A model generated the notes under the pieces. It was not told where the DNA came from and searched no databases. It was given only the letters and a program-made list of their open reading frames with translations. Made by a program: the position numbers and the translations under genes. Shown one piece after another: positions 11,898 to 24,209 of a stretch of DNA of 64,000 nt. Source of the stretch: Monilinia fructicola. Lineage: Eukaryota; Ascomycota; Leotiomycetes; Helotiales; Sclerotiniaceae. Positions within the stretch are counted from its first letter, which is position 1, and each line of letters opens with the position of its first letter. Location: NCBI GenBank assembly GCA_008692225.1, contig VICG01000002.1, positions 3,205,001-3,269,000 of the forward strand, given 5' to 3'.

Positions 11898-12240
11898 TTA
11901 AACATAAACTCCGACCGCGCAGATCATATAAACTGAGCCAACCCTGCTTAATATTAGTGACTAGAAACGAAGGGTGGAATTTGAATACAACATACGCAAT
12001 CGCTGCTGAAGCAGGAAGTCCAAGTAGCGGAAGAGTAAGAGCTGATCGATCTAAAGGTGATTTATTAGCACAAGTTTGATGATAAGATTGAACAATCATA
12101 CTGAGTCCAAACAATCCAGAGAGAAGAACTCCAAGGCACAGTAATGAGAATCCCACGACGAATTGGCTCTCTTTTCCGATAGTAGGAATGAAGGGATTGC
12201 CAACGGCACTTTCCCAAACTCCGTGTAGTGAGGACTCCAT
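11898..12240 (-). CDS. OST5: Oligosaccharyltransferase subunit Ost5 (TMEM258 family)
   Basis: Small subunit of the ER oligosaccharyltransferase that N-glycosylates nascent proteins. Three exons (12240-12102, 12050-11996, 11943-11898) give only 79 aa. The introns (51 and 52 nt) carry GTATGA and GTATGT donors and CTAAT branch sites. The spliced product starts MESSLHGVWESAVGNPF. It has a first membrane helix (FVVGFSLLCLGVLLSGLFGL), a loop NRSALTLPLLGLPAS, and a second helix ending VGSVYMICAVGVYV. The GVYV C-terminus is shared with yeast Ost5 and human TMEM258. The last exon lies in a different frame and is easily missed; read unspliced, the ORF runs on into junk. It sits 176 bp upstream of RAD1 on the same strand. 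Confidence 0.88.
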
Positions 12241-13042
12241 AAGACTTAAATTTATGTAGGTAATGTTTGACTGGTTGAGAAAGGATGAATTCTACCTAGG
12301 GGGTGGTACAGATGCAGATGCTTTGATTTGAATGAAACTTGGACTTTTCTTGTCGTTGTTGTTTGTATGTGGCTAGACAGAGGGAGGTTATTAGATACCT
12401 TAATGTTCAATTCCCAAGCTCAAGCTTATCTGGCTTCACACTATAAGTCCCAGAATAGCTTAGTGTCGGATAAAAGCTACGCCGATGCCACTAATGCATC
12501 ATTCTAGATGCCACTAGTGTGATGACATAATATTCGATAGGGAAATTCGATATCTACTTCTCCAGGTTTCCACCTTTAATCAATACCAACAACAACTATC
12601 AAACAAACATTCAGCTGCGACAAACCCACTTCAAAGGAAACATAAAAGACAAACAAGCAAGCAGTAAGTACAGAATTGACTTATAATAGTCTCTTCTCAA
12701 ACCAAAGCTCAACACATGTTGCTTCTTATCCATTATACAAATTATCAAAATTAACTGATATAGTTTAGCTATAGCTAGATACGCTTTAGAGGTCTACCAA
12801 CTTGTACAAAGCTCAACACTTTCTCGACAAAGAAACGGGATAGATCAATCTAATCACAAATCAGATTCAATTACCGCGGGGTACAATCAGTGAGCAAGTG
12901 GTCAGCTATACATTATTTTCAAGGCCAAGAGAGGTAGATCGATTCAGAAGAGTGGATTCCACGGAATACAAGCCACAAAGAATCAAGCCTGGAAGCTACC
13001 TCTTCAGGATTTATAGCACGCAGAGCTACAAGCCCAGAAGAT
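12241..13042. promoter_or_regulatory. Divergent promoter region OST5/GCN5
   Basis: About 800 bp between two divergently transcribed genes. No ORF of protein-like composition. Presumed to hold both promoters and GCN5's long 5' UTR. Confidence 0.5.
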
Positions 13043-14330
13043 ATGGCTCCACCAAATACACAAAATCCACAAAAGCAAAATCCACCCAAACGAAAGGCCA
13101 CAGAAGAGCCACCTACTACTCCTGTCACTTCTAAGAGAGTGAAGATGAATGAAGAAGAATTGGGCGAGATGCTAGACAGTCAGAATAAACAATGTCCCAT
13201 CAAGATCATACCTTTCCCTGAAAAAGTGAGTCACTTGAATAGACCAAAGATTATTGCTATCTAACATTTGTCAAGCCAGCAGTGATCGAAGAACGAGAGG
13301 GCGAAATCGAATTTCGGGTGGTTAACAATGATGATACACCCCAAAGCACAGTGATCCTCTCTGGACTGAAAGGTATCTTTCAAAAGCAGTTGCCAAAGAT
13401 GCCAAAGGAATATATTGCTCGTCTAGTCTACGATCGAAACCATTTATCTATAGCTTTAGTGAAGGCTTCACCACTGGAAGTCATCGGAGGAATTACATAT
13501 CGACCTTTTGATGAACGTAAATTTGCGGAAATTGTGTTCTGTGCCATATCATCTGATCAGCAAGTCAAAGGATATGGTGCACATCTCATGTGCCATCTCA
13601 AGGATTACGTCAAAGCTTCTTCCAATGTTATGCATTTCCTTACCTACGCCGACAACTACGCCATCGGATACTTCAAGAAACAGGGATTTACCAAGGAAAT
13701 CACCTTGGAAAAGAGTCTCTGGATGGGCTATATCAAAGATTATGAAGGTGGAACAATCATGCAATGTACGATGCTTCCAAGGGTGCGTTATCTGGAAACC
13801 GGCCGCATGCTTCTGAAGCAAAAGGAAGCTGTTCATGCAAAATACTCGCCTTTAGCAAATCAGATGTAGTCCACCCCCCACCTAAACAGTGGAAGAATGG
13901 CGTCTGCAAGATAGACCCCATGTCCATTCCCGCCATCCGTGCCTCGGGCTGGACGCCCGCTATGGATGAATTAGCGCGCCAACCTCGTCACGGACCAAAT
14001 TTCTCACAACTGCAACGCCTCCTGAGTGCACTCCAAACTCATCACTTTGCCTGGCCATTCCTCCAACCTGTCAACAGAGATGAAGTCGCGGATTATTACG
14101 ATGTGATTCTCAACCCGATGGATTTCCAAACCATGGAAACAAAGCTCGAGCAGGATGCATATGAGAAACCGGAAGAGTTTGTTGCAGATGCAATGTTGAT
14201 TTTCAACAACTGCAGAAAATACAATAATGATACTACTCCCTATGCAAAGTGTGCGACCAAGGTGGAGAAGACTATGTGGAGTCTTATCAAGGAGATTCCT
14301 GAATGGTCGTATTTGCTAGATGATAAGTAA
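13043..14330 (+). CDS. GCN5: Histone acetyltransferase Gcn5, frame interrupted
   Basis: Catalytic subunit of SAGA/ADA; acetylates histone H3 tails during transcription activation. Exon 1 (13043-13225) encodes a basic, disordered N-terminus ([12 protein letters not shown]). The 50-nt intron 13226-13275 has donor GTGAGT and branch CTAAC. Exon 2 holds the GNAT domain: [21 protein letters not shown], the acetyl-CoA loop [10 protein letters not shown], and [15 protein letters not shown]. The C-terminal bromodomain includes [19 protein letters not shown], the NPMDF motif and NNCRKYN with its acetyl-lysine-binding Asn. At 13839-13842 (AAAA) the frame breaks between EAVHAK and [17 protein letters not shown]. 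One extra A gives a seamless 412-aa Gcn5 with nothing missing. No intron of plausible length fits. Treated as an intact gene with a sequence error. Confidence 0.95.
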
Positions 14331-14880
14331 ATGGGTGTGGTTGTGCTTTAGGCGTTGGCATGGACGAAAGGGAGACAAATGCATTGGGAAGAAATGAATC
14401 TGGTTAGCGTCGTATGGAATGGCATCGCGTAGGGATAGGATGGGATGGACAAAAGCGAAAGGCGCACTCGGTGTTTCATGGGCATAAAGTATTGCTCCGA
14501 GCATGGAAAGATATCAATTTGTACAGATAATGAATGTAATAATACCCAACCCAACCCAACCCAACCCAACACAACACAAACTTCCCATCTCACCATTCGC
14601 ACAGCGGCTCAGCCACGCTCGCACCGAGCATACAAAGTCCAGAGACGACAAGATCCTATACTGACGTCTACGTACGCAGCACCTCGAAATTCAAGAATCA
14701 GAGTCCCCAATGGGTCACCATACAACAGTCCGTACCAGCGCATCTCCATCCACATTCCCTTCCCTTCCCCTTCCCCTTCCCCTGCCTTATCCCTAATTCC
14801 AATGAATGGTATAGTGATGCCATAGCATACGATACCATGCCGCACCACGCCGGAAGATGAAGCGTGCGCATGTATGTGCG

Positions 14881-14948
<68 letters not shown>

Positions 14949-15936
14949 CTCAAGCACGAGACTGGGAGATGGGCCAATGGTTGAGTGAGTGTGAGTGTGA
15001 GTTTGGATATTGATTTAATGGTGCAACGAGGTTGGAAAGACTCTTTGATTGATGGACTTGGGTTGGGGCATTGGGCGTGTAACCTTATCTATGTTTAGTA
15101 GCTTTCGAGTATCCATTTCATATTGCAATCAAGCAAGCAAGCAAGCAAGAAAGATAGATTCATCTCTTCAGTTTAATAGCAATGATTTTATTTCCGTCCT
15201 CTCTCTTTTTTGTCATCTTCCACTCGAGATGTTTCCTGGTTCTCTCATCAACTCTTCTCTGCAAAATTCCAATATCTTTCTTTCCTATCCACATAATGCC
15301 ATCTCAACCCGTTTCCAATATCAAATTAAACCCATCCATCCCTACCCATTGATCCCCGGCCATGTTCAATGCCATGCAAAACCACCGAAGAAGAAGAAAA
15401 AGAAGGGGAAAAAAGATATAAAAGATCTCCACCTTGTCCCTATGTACTCCATTTCACTCTTCTCCCATCCATTTCCTTTCCTTGCCCTCTAGACCCAAGA
15501 AAGTAAGTATGATGCATGCAAATTCGAAATTTCGCCGATGATGAGAAAGAAAAAACAGGTGTATGTGTATGTCATGTGGCGAGGTGATTCTAGGTATGAT
15601 CTGATCCGATGATGCTCGGATGATAATGATAAAATAGGTAAGGAACCGTGGAAGAATGTGGAGAATAACAATAAGAATAGTTAAAAACAATAAAGCCCCA
15701 AATTTGTACCTGCCTGCCTGCCTGTTTCGCCAACCCATGTGGTGAGAACGCCATGCTTAAGTGGACCATAGAATGTGGGACATCTGAACGCCGATACGTA
15801 ATGTAACAAATGAGAATGCGGATTGAGACAGTGAAGTCGTCTTTTGGATAAGAGGATGAGATAAGGTATTATACTCTTTGCCGCAGGCAGAATATTCGGA
15901 TTCGAGAAGGATATTGGGATCGGTACACCCCTCCTA
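14331..15936. other. Intergenic, microsatellite-rich
   Basis: Convergent 3' flanks of GCN5 and the unknown gene ending at 15937. It holds (CCCAA)n at about 14544-14570, a (TG)n tract, an (AAGC)n run near 15130-15149 and (GAA)n near 15387-15402. Open frames here are repeat translations (His/Thr runs) or C/T-rich shadows. Confidence 0.6.
14883..14945. repeat. (TG)n microsatellite
   Basis: About 31 uninterrupted TG dinucleotides. Confidence 0.95.
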
Positions 15937-16873
15937 TTACGAGGAATTGCGTGGTTCTGAATTTTGGGCAGCAGGATTTCTGTAATAATTGTCCGCAGTA
16001 ATTGAATGTTGAGCAGCGCGGTTTCTCGCCCTATTGGCTTCGCTGAGAACAAGATGATTGGCGGGCCGACGCTGAATTCGCTGAGTGCTTATCATATTGG
16101 CCAAAGGTATCAAACCTGATGGATTGGAAATTCCCGCAGATGGAGTATAGACTCGTGATGAGCTGGGAATCGGCCGAGTACCCATGATATTCGCATCCGG
16201 ACTCAATTCAGTATCTGGAACATCAATATTTCCCTCCACTGCATCCTTCAACCATTCTTCCCACTCTGGGTCCATTGTTGCGTTTAGATTACCTGCTGCT
16301 CTTTGAGCAGCTGCAGCCCTCAACCTCTCATTCAATGCAGTTCCCACACTTGTAATCTCGGTATCGCTTTCTCCATCTTCCTCTGCATCATTCTCATCCA
16401 ATTTGCCATCTTCTACCGACTCGTCATCTTCATCCATAAGCGTTGTACGTTGCCCACCTGAAGATTGTCTCAACGCTGGTGGGACCCAATCCTCAATCCC
16501 ATCACCAGTGGTATCCCTGATAACAATTCCTTGTTCCTTCTCGAATCTCTCTTTTGCCCATCGTGTCCCTTCCCATTTTGTCAACGTTGCAATTTCGTGA
16601 TCCGTAAGTTTCAGATTGTCGAAAGCCCGAAACAGTCGTCTGTGCCACGGGAATCTCGAAAGTCGAACGCGATGTGGCGGATATGAGTGAGTAGTCTAAG
16701 CCTGGTATTTTTGCTTCCTGCGAAGTGAGGTGGCCATAGAATGCTTGAGTTTCATGGCGAACTTCAGGTACAAGACTTCGTTGTAGGAAGGAGTGGAAGC
16801 TTTGAGGATCGCCTGTTTTTGGTTTTGGAAACATGCACTCGTAAACGATCTGGTCAATCGGACGGCACTTCAT
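15937..16873 (-). CDS. Conserved-looking unknown protein, frame interrupted, about 311 aa
   Basis: Function not recognised. Starts MKCRPIDQIVYECMFPKP and continues through QAFYGHLTSQEAKIPGLDYS and EIPVAQTTVSGF. The frame then changes to one encoding DNLKLTDHEIATLTKWEGTRW and WAKERFEKEQGIVIRDTTG, followed by an acidic linker (EDDESVEDGKLDENDAEED). The C-terminus is Ala/Arg-rich. Removing one base from AAA 16622-16624 joins both parts with no residue lost, and no intron fits. Trp, Tyr and Cys are frequent in the first half, which argues against a random ORF. A soluble protein is likely: no signal peptide or membrane helix is visible. Confidence 0.62.
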
Positions 16874-19487
16874 GATGGCTGCGGAGGCGACGATATACTA
16901 AAACTAAGGCTGGATTCTGCGGCGAGCGTGGTCTTAACGATTGGTCGTGGTGGTGCCTGAACTGATAAGACTGCGTGATTATAAAGACTCTGGATACCCT
17001 GAAGGATCCTTTGAAGGCTAATTGGGCACTGAAGGATTGAAGTTCAACTTTCAAAAGCTTGTGTAATTCGACTTCTTGACTAATACTTGGATTTTCGACA
17101 GGGAAACCCTCTGGATACTGGTGGATCTGTGTTACTACCTAGGTAGGTGAGTTTATCCTTCTCCTGATCAAGACTCAAGTTCCGGCCAATTGCAATTGTC
17201 GTCTTGATTTCAATGTGCAATGATTCACCAGGTCCCACGGTAAGTCTGTACTTGGTGTCGTTGATGATATGGTAATCGAAGAAAGATTGGATGAATTTCA
17301 GACACAAGAAATTTCGTATCGGAATGTCTGGCCTTTTTGGATTTGCAGTAAGGTAGAAGCGGTATGACTTGAGAGAAGATATCTAAGCTTATAAGTGGAA
17401 GAAAGGTACAGGCAGTAGATGATGAATTGAATAATTTGATGAGGAAAGATCGAAACTCTTTTATGTATTTATTAAAGTTTGTGAATGCAGCTGAATATGA
17501 AAGGAATGAGTGAGATGAAATGAAATGGAATGAAATAAAATGGATGATAGATATAGATTTGATTTAATATTTTTGAGAAGAGGCGGAGAAGAGGAAGAGG
17601 AAGAAGGAGAAGGAGAAGGAGAACAACAAGAACAAGAAGAAGGTCAAGAGAAGGTCAAAAGAAGGTCTAGCGGTGGAGTTGAAGTGGATATTAGGAAGTG
17701 TTGTTGTATGTTTTAAGGTAAGGGTTTGATGTTATGCGGTGTTGATTAAGGTCCTTGGGTAGGTGTGATATGATGATCTGATGAGCTGGTTTACTGGCTG
17801 GCTGGTTTGCTGGTTTGCTGATTTGCTGGTTTGCTGGTTTGCTAGTTTACCTTTTCTCTTCGGTGAGGTGAGGTGGGTGAGGTGAGGTGAGGTGAGGTGG
17901 GTGATGTGATGAATAGATGATGATGATGAATAGATGATGATGTTGATATTGGTGATGAAGTGTGTGATGTGGGTGTAATGATAACAACAAGAAGAAGAAG
18001 AAGAAGAAGAAGGAGAAGAAGAAAAAGAAGTAGAGAGATGAATGGTTGTAACTTGTAACCGTGGGTCAAGAAAAGATCATCGGTGACCATAGACGTAAGT
18101 TAGAAATTAGAAATAAATAGCAATTACTCGAGTAGAACTAGATTATGTTCAGCTCAGACCTAGTGTTTTGAATAGTGACTGAGGAATAACGGATAAGATC
18201 CAAACTTCAAAGATTATTAAGAACCTTGGAAAATCTCTCGATATTTGATTTCGACGTTTTATATCAAGTGGTGAGAAGAAAGTAGAAGTAGGAGTGGAAG
18301 AGTAGAATAGAGAGATGTACGTGTACTATTTTGAGAGTCGGAGGTTAAAATTGTACCCAAGAAGATGAAATTTAAAGTTAATTTCCAAATTCTTGATGTC
18401 GTGGATTTCCAAGTTCCTCTTGGATTAGGATTGTTTGACTGATTGGGGTAATGGATGGTAGCGGTGATGGTGATGGTGATGGTGGTGGTGGTGATGGTGG
18501 TGGTGATAGCGACGGTGATGATTTGACTTGGGGAAGAATTTGACGTTTTTAAAGCCCTTTCCTAAAGGATATCTGTTCGTTTCCTTCAATTCACTTGTAA
18601 TGAATAACTTCAATTCTTCCTTGGCACTTCTGACTCTTCTTGAGTAAGTAGGTAGTCAGTTGGGTAGGTAGTAAGGTGATTAATAGGGTAATAGTGTAAT
18701 ACTCGAGTAATGACTGGCAAGTAGTACAATTTTAAAGAAATGCTTCCTCTTCCAAGGTTCTTTAAGATTCCCAGGTGTGTATGTATATGTATGTACCTAG
18801 GGATATATATATATATATGTATGTATGTATGTAAGATATATATATATATATATATATATATAACCTTATATTAACGTTGATATAAAATAGCTTTTATTGT
18901 TTCGATACTTTGTAAACAAGCTAGAAACTAGAAACCCTTTAAATATATATATACGATTATAAGTTTATTACTACTATTATATATATATATATATATTAAT
19001 ATATTAATGTATTAATATAATGAATATTAATAATAATAATATTATATAAGCCAATAAATTAATAAATAGATATAACATATATTTTATAATTTATATATTC
19101 CAGGTTACAACCAGCCCTCTTAATCTATCCAACGTATAGAATAACAAACCAATCAATTAATATATTTCTACTTTAATCCTCGTTGATCTATTTGATCCTA
19201 TTTTATTCTTAGAAAAGGGAATGCTAGAAAGAAGAGATGGGAAGCTGGAGCCTTTTAATGTTGACATCCCCCCATTTGAGTTATACTACACTATAATGTA
19301 ATACAACAATAATAAGATCGATATAAAGATGTAGATGAAGATAAAGAAAGGTTAAAGTAAAAAAGGACAAATAGGTAAAAAGGTAACTAGATAGGCAAGG
19401 TATAATTCATCAAATATATTAATAGGTATAATATAATATAATATATAAATTGGGGGCTGGGAAAGAAGATAGATACTAGGTAGATAG

Positions 19488-19529
<42 letters not shown>

Positions 19530-19660
19530 AATAAAGAATGTATTTATATAGCTAGGGATCTAAGATATTCTATAAGTACTCGAGTAGGTATATATATAGA
19601 ATGCTATAATTCGAGGTGCGAAATATAAAAGTATATAATTATATAATTAACCTTATTTAT
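16874..19660. other. Gene-free, increasingly AT-rich repeat region
   Basis: I find no supported gene. Simple repeats include GGTGA tracts (17863-17901), (GAA)n (17991-18020), GGTGAT/GGTGGT (18460-18508) and (TA)n tracts (18804-18818, 18836-18863, 18980-18996, 19487-19523). It holds one TACCTAGGTA (17136) and three TACTCGAGTA (18125, 18700, 19577) palindromes. AT content rises sharply after 18,800. Confidence 0.6.
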
Positions 19661-19909
19661 ACTAATACTAATACTAATACTAGTATTAGTATTAGTATTA
19701 GTATTAGTATTAGTATTAGTATTAGTATTAGTATTAGTATTAGTATTAGTAGTATTAGTATTAGTATTAGTATTAGTATTAGTATTAGTATTAGTATTAG
19801 TTAGTATTAGTATTAGTATTAGTATTAGTATTAGTATTAGTATTAGTATTATTAGTATTATTAGTATTAGTATTAGTATTAGTATTAGTATTAGTATTAG
19901 TATTAGTAT
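19661..19909. repeat. Hexanucleotide satellite (TAGTAT)n with inverted head
   Basis: About 250 bp of a 6-bp unit. The first ~20 bases are in the opposite orientation (ACTAAT), making a perfect hairpin-capable junction around the CTAG at ~19679-19682. The rest is in one orientation with a few 3-bp slips (around 19751, 19801, 19851). Confidence 0.92.
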
Positions 19910-19963
19910 ATATATAATATATAATAATACGTAATAATAGAGAGAGGGATATACTCAAGTTTA

Positions 19964-20214
19964 CTTGGCGTTGTTTTGGGTCAATGCCGGGCTAAAAATC
20001 TACAAAATAGTATATCTTTTAAATTCTTTTTTATATATTATAAAACTTCCATTTTTAAGAATTTAAATATACTAGACGTTTATTTTTCAACTTAATAATA
20101 TTATAAAGCATTATTTATAATTTTCAATGGATTTGTTAATTTATTATAATTTTTTAAAATAAGTTTCATTTTCAGTTAATTTTTAGCCCGGCATTGACCC
20201 AAAACAACGCCAAG
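19964..20214. mobile_element. MITE with TA target duplication (Tc1/mariner-like)
   Basis: A 251-bp non-coding element bounded by perfect 35-bp terminal inverted repeats. The left arm begins CTTGGCGTTGTTTTGGG and the right arm ends with its exact reverse complement, CCCAAAACAACGCCAAG. Both ends are flanked by TA (19962-19963 and 20215-20216), the duplication typical of the Tc1/mariner superfamily. The interior is AT-rich with no ORF. Undiverged arms suggest recent activity or many sibling copies. The autonomous partner is not in the window. Confidence 0.88.
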
Positions 20215-21284
20215 TATATATAACTAGATAGTTTAGATTTTGTATCTATATATAAATTGAATAGTTTATTATATATACTCGAGTATGAATATATAGATAC
20301 CGATAGATATATATACTTATGAATAAATCCTATAACAAGTAGTATAGATATCGAATCCTCGCCTTCTAGATTTTATATCATAGAATTACGGTATCATAAG
20401 ATTACATCCATGATTGAAGCTCATCATCTACTCCCGCTCTCACCATATCATTCACTTCATTCTTCCATTCTTCCATTCTTCCATTCTTCCTTTCCTCCTT
20501 TCCTCCTTCAATACATTTTATCTACCTGGTGCTCGCAAGTCGTAACTATCATCGGCCCATCCTCCGCACATCGTCAACTACTCCACTCATGGCCAACAAT
20601 TTGGTCAAAGTATCATGATTCTTGATAGATGGAGGTATTTGATATCATCTGCTCGAGTACTCCGTATACATATGAATCCGACCTCTTCTGCAACCTCTTT
20701 CATGTACTCAAACCTCCCCAACCTTGTTCTTATTACTTTTTCTTTCCATCACATCACATTCAAGAAATTCAATATTGTTGTCGTGTTCGTTGTCCACGTT
20801 GATGTTCCACTCTCTTTCTACCTCAAGGTTATCAGGAATTCCTAAAGTCATCAATCACATCGCTGCATTGTATACAGGACAAAAGAGAGGTCTCTTCAAA
20901 CAAGGCCACCAGGGTCCCCCAGCAATATCTGTGACCACATCCATAGATCTTCTTTCTCTGCGCATCTACTCCGTACAGTATCTCCCTGTCGCCAGAAAGA
21001 GAGAGGAAGAGGAAGAGGCAGAGGAAGAGGAAGGGCAAGAAAAAAAACGACAACGGAAGCAAAGCTGCATAAGACTATAGAATTAACGAGTGCCACAATA
21101 TCTTTCTTTTCTTTCCTGCATCTTATCCTTGTAGCTGTAATCATCACCCACCATACATGCATGATACATTCGAATTCTCCAATGCCCGTTTCCATTCTCT
21201 GATTCTTATTCAAATCCCAGCCCTTCAAAAATACTTACTGCAGGTCATAAGATCCAATCAGTTGGTCTCTCAGATTCAACCCTG

Positions 21285-21348
21285 CAACGCAACACAACGC
21301 AACGCAACGTAATGCAACGCAACGCAGCGCAGCGCAACGCAACGCAAC
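21285..21348. repeat. (AACGC)n degenerate pentanucleotide repeat
   Basis: Roughly a dozen copies of a 5-bp AACGC unit with AGCGC and AACAC variants. Confidence 0.85.
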
Positions 21349-23120
21349 CTCGAGAAAACTAAGATCAATCAACATAATCATTCCTGCATCACGACTTTTC
21401 CTTTCCCCTCGCCTTATTCCACTTCCATGATGACCAGGCCAGGTCCCCAAAGTCATTGCTACCCAATAGTCACGTTTTTGAGAGAAATGCACAAAGTCTA
21501 ATGCGACAACATCACTACCTCTCGGCACTTCAATATATCCAATCAAGAGCATCGCCATCTACATCTTGAAATCACATCTCTCAGATATGTAGGAACGATG
21601 AACCAATCATCAAGGATCACCTCCCTCCTTCTCCAACCACCAAAGCCATTCTCCACAACAATGGCATCAGAAACCTTACCCAATAATACTTCATTATTCA
21701 AATCTACCTCCTACTATCAAACACCTTCATCCTCCCACGATTATCATTCATCACTTCCGAGTCAATTCAACTTTCTAATCACCAAATCCCAATCCCAATC
21801 ATCACATAAGTCATAGTAAATTCTACGCCACTCATCTACAGAAAAGTCTCGACCCCAAAACCAACCCTTTGGAACCGGAAACCTGCACGTCACACATCTC
21901 ACCCAATCAAACCTCAACCCCACCTCTTGACATCTGCATCCAGATTCATCACGAGCTGAGATGTGGATGTAAACAAACAAAAGACAAACGCTGTCCTGCT
22001 GAATTCTCCCACAACGGTACTCCATATGTTAAGGATATTACGAAATCATTGGGAGCGAATCCGCGCTTACGACTCGAACCACTCTGAAGATTCAGATAAG
22101 GGTCGTTTATAAGGCTACATAATAGCTGTGCATGGATTGAAGGATGGCTCTTTGCGTTTAATGGTTTGTTGATTTCTTCCTTTGTTTACTTTGGTTTTTA
22201 CTGCACAGTGCACACTCCGTACAACACACCATTATGCATTTGTCTGTTGGAATACGTGATATCAACTCCGAGTCCAGACCAAGGCAGATTTGGCAGGATG
22301 ATCAGCTCAGCATGGATTGGGATCTCTTCTTGCGATGCAGAGATCCAGCGATACCGTCACGTCCATCTAAACAAAGAACAAGCTGTATCTTCCACAAACT
22401 CCCATCTTTCATAGCATCTTCATCACAGCATTGTGCAATACGCAAATCACCATGGGGCCATCAAACTCCCCCAATCTTATCGAACTCGAGTCGAAGTGAC
22501 AAATCCACCCCCCTATCGTTGTTTGCCCCGCACCTCCCAATCCCATCTTCTCCCACAATGTCTTTAACACTAGCAGTCATGATCCATCACAAACATAACA
22601 CCTCCTTCCCCGTTTCAACCCATAAGGCCAAGTGCAACACCAAGCTCAGATTACCAAAGAAAATTCATCCATATGGATCAATGGGATTTACCACTGTAGC
22701 TCCCACCAGTCCTCCTAATATAATACATAAGGATATTCCCCCTACCTATCCACACGAATGCAGACCTTCCTCTCCCCCGCCCCCCGAAACCCTTCTCTTC
22801 CCATCTTCCCACTCCCCCTTTGCATTCCCACCCCCTTACTCCCTGCCACCAGGCACTACACCCCCATTCCCACGGCTGCACTCAAGCCTCCCGAACGGAA
22901 GCAAACCAAAGACGACACCTCAGCGACACCGTTAGCACAAACAAGAACCACAAACCCCCAACTCCTGAAGAAAACCCGTCAAGGAACAAAAAAGACAACG
23001 ACCACACCCAGCGTCATCTCATCCCACCGCAAATCGCCCACACGCGTACTCCCTACAAAATACCTAGGTATACACAAATCCCAATCCACCCCCCTCAAAC
23101 ACCCCATCCCACCCCCCAAA

Positions 23121-23188
23121 TACCTACCTACCTACCTACCTACCTACCTACCTACCTACCTACCCACCTACCTACCTACCTACCTACC
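23121..23188. repeat. (CCTA)n tetranucleotide repeat
   Basis: About 16 copies of CCTA with two CCCA variants. The same unit, inverted on itself, makes the TACCTAGGTA palindrome found across the window. Confidence 0.92.
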
Positions 23189-23512
23189 CACCCCTCCCCA
23201 CAAACCACCCATCAAAACAAAACCCAGCGAGTAATTAAATTCAAACCCCCCTAAAACCTACCCACCCACCACCACCAACACAACACCACACAACAGTCAA
23301 GAGCACCATCTCCATCCCACTCCCCAACCACAAAATCACCACAAATAAATAAATAGATAAATAAATAGATAAATGAATAAAAACCATCATTGCAAAAACG
23401 AACCGCAGCGCTAAAGATCGCTTAAGGGCTTCCGAAGAATTGGGCTTTTGTATGGCTGGTTTGTATGGCTGGTTTGTGTGTATGTATGTGTGTGTATGTA
23501 TGTGTGTATGTA

Positions 23513-23582
23513 TGTGTGAGTGTGAGTGTGAGTGTGAGTGTGAGTGTGAGTGTGAGTGTGAGTGTGAGTGTGAGTGTGAGTG
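23513..23582. repeat. (TGTGAG)n hexanucleotide repeat
   Basis: About 11 TGTGAG units, preceded by TGTATG repeats from about 23478. Confidence 0.9.
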
Positions 23583-24050
23583 TGTATGTATGTATATATA
23601 TAAAAAAAGATGAATAAAAGATGCAGGTGACACAATATCATTCGGATAATACCAAACACGCACCGAACCCATCGATGGATTGATTGGATGTGAGGCCTTG
23701 GGTTTGCGGGTTTGCGGGTTATGGTGTGAATGGAGATTAAGATGAAGATGAAGACGAGGATGGGGATGAGGAAGGCAGGTTTTGGCGGCGGATTGAAAGG
23801 AAGGAAGGAAGGGTTCATGTGCAGCGATGTGGTGGGGATGGGATGGCGGTGGATTGGCGGGGAGGATGAGTGTGGGAGAAGCGTTCTTTTACGGTAATTC
23901 TGGGGGGAGGGTTTGAGTTCTTCATTGTTCGTTGTATTTTGTATTGGGGTATGGTAGTTCGTCAGATGTTCATTGGAAGTCGTGGTGATGGTGGCAAACA
24001 TGACGCTAAAGCAAATCCAACCCATTCGTCGCCGTGGGTATCAAATATTC

Positions 24051-24078
24051 CATCCCATCCCATCCCATCCCATCCCAT
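24051..24078. repeat. (CATCC)n repeat
   Basis: Five copies of a 5-bp CATCC unit. Confidence 0.85.
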
Positions 24079-24209
24079 TTCAGCCAACACAGTAAAGTAA
24101 ATCCAGGGTAGAAGTAATCATGAAGAGCCATCCATCAGCTCTGCTATCCCACCACTCGTTTATCTCGAAAGTTTTCTTCCACTCTCCTTCGCAAATGCCC
24201 CCAGCTCCA

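Larger units (their letters stand above)
20217..24209. other. Gene-free low-complexity region
   Basis: About 4 kb without a supported gene. The plus strand is strongly C/T- and CA-biased, which generates long but repetitive open frames (Pro/Ser/Thr/His-rich). Repeats are annotated separately. One TACCTAGGTA lies at 23061-23070 and one TACTCGAGTA at 20276-20285. Confidence 0.55.

Noticed and set aside
14609..14977. Open frame with a long His-Thr run
   Set aside because: It is the translated (CA)n/(TG)n microsatellite.
15049..15492. 147-codon plus-strand ORF with a poly-Lys run
   Set aside because: Low-complexity translation of A/G- and C/T-rich spacer with no conserved feature.
19616..19804. 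Open frame with Ile-Ser repeats
   Set aside because: Translation of the TAGTAT satellite.
22234..22935. 233-codon plus-strand open frame
   Set aside because: Pro/Ser/His-rich translation of C-biased DNA, with no domain, intron structure or conserved look.
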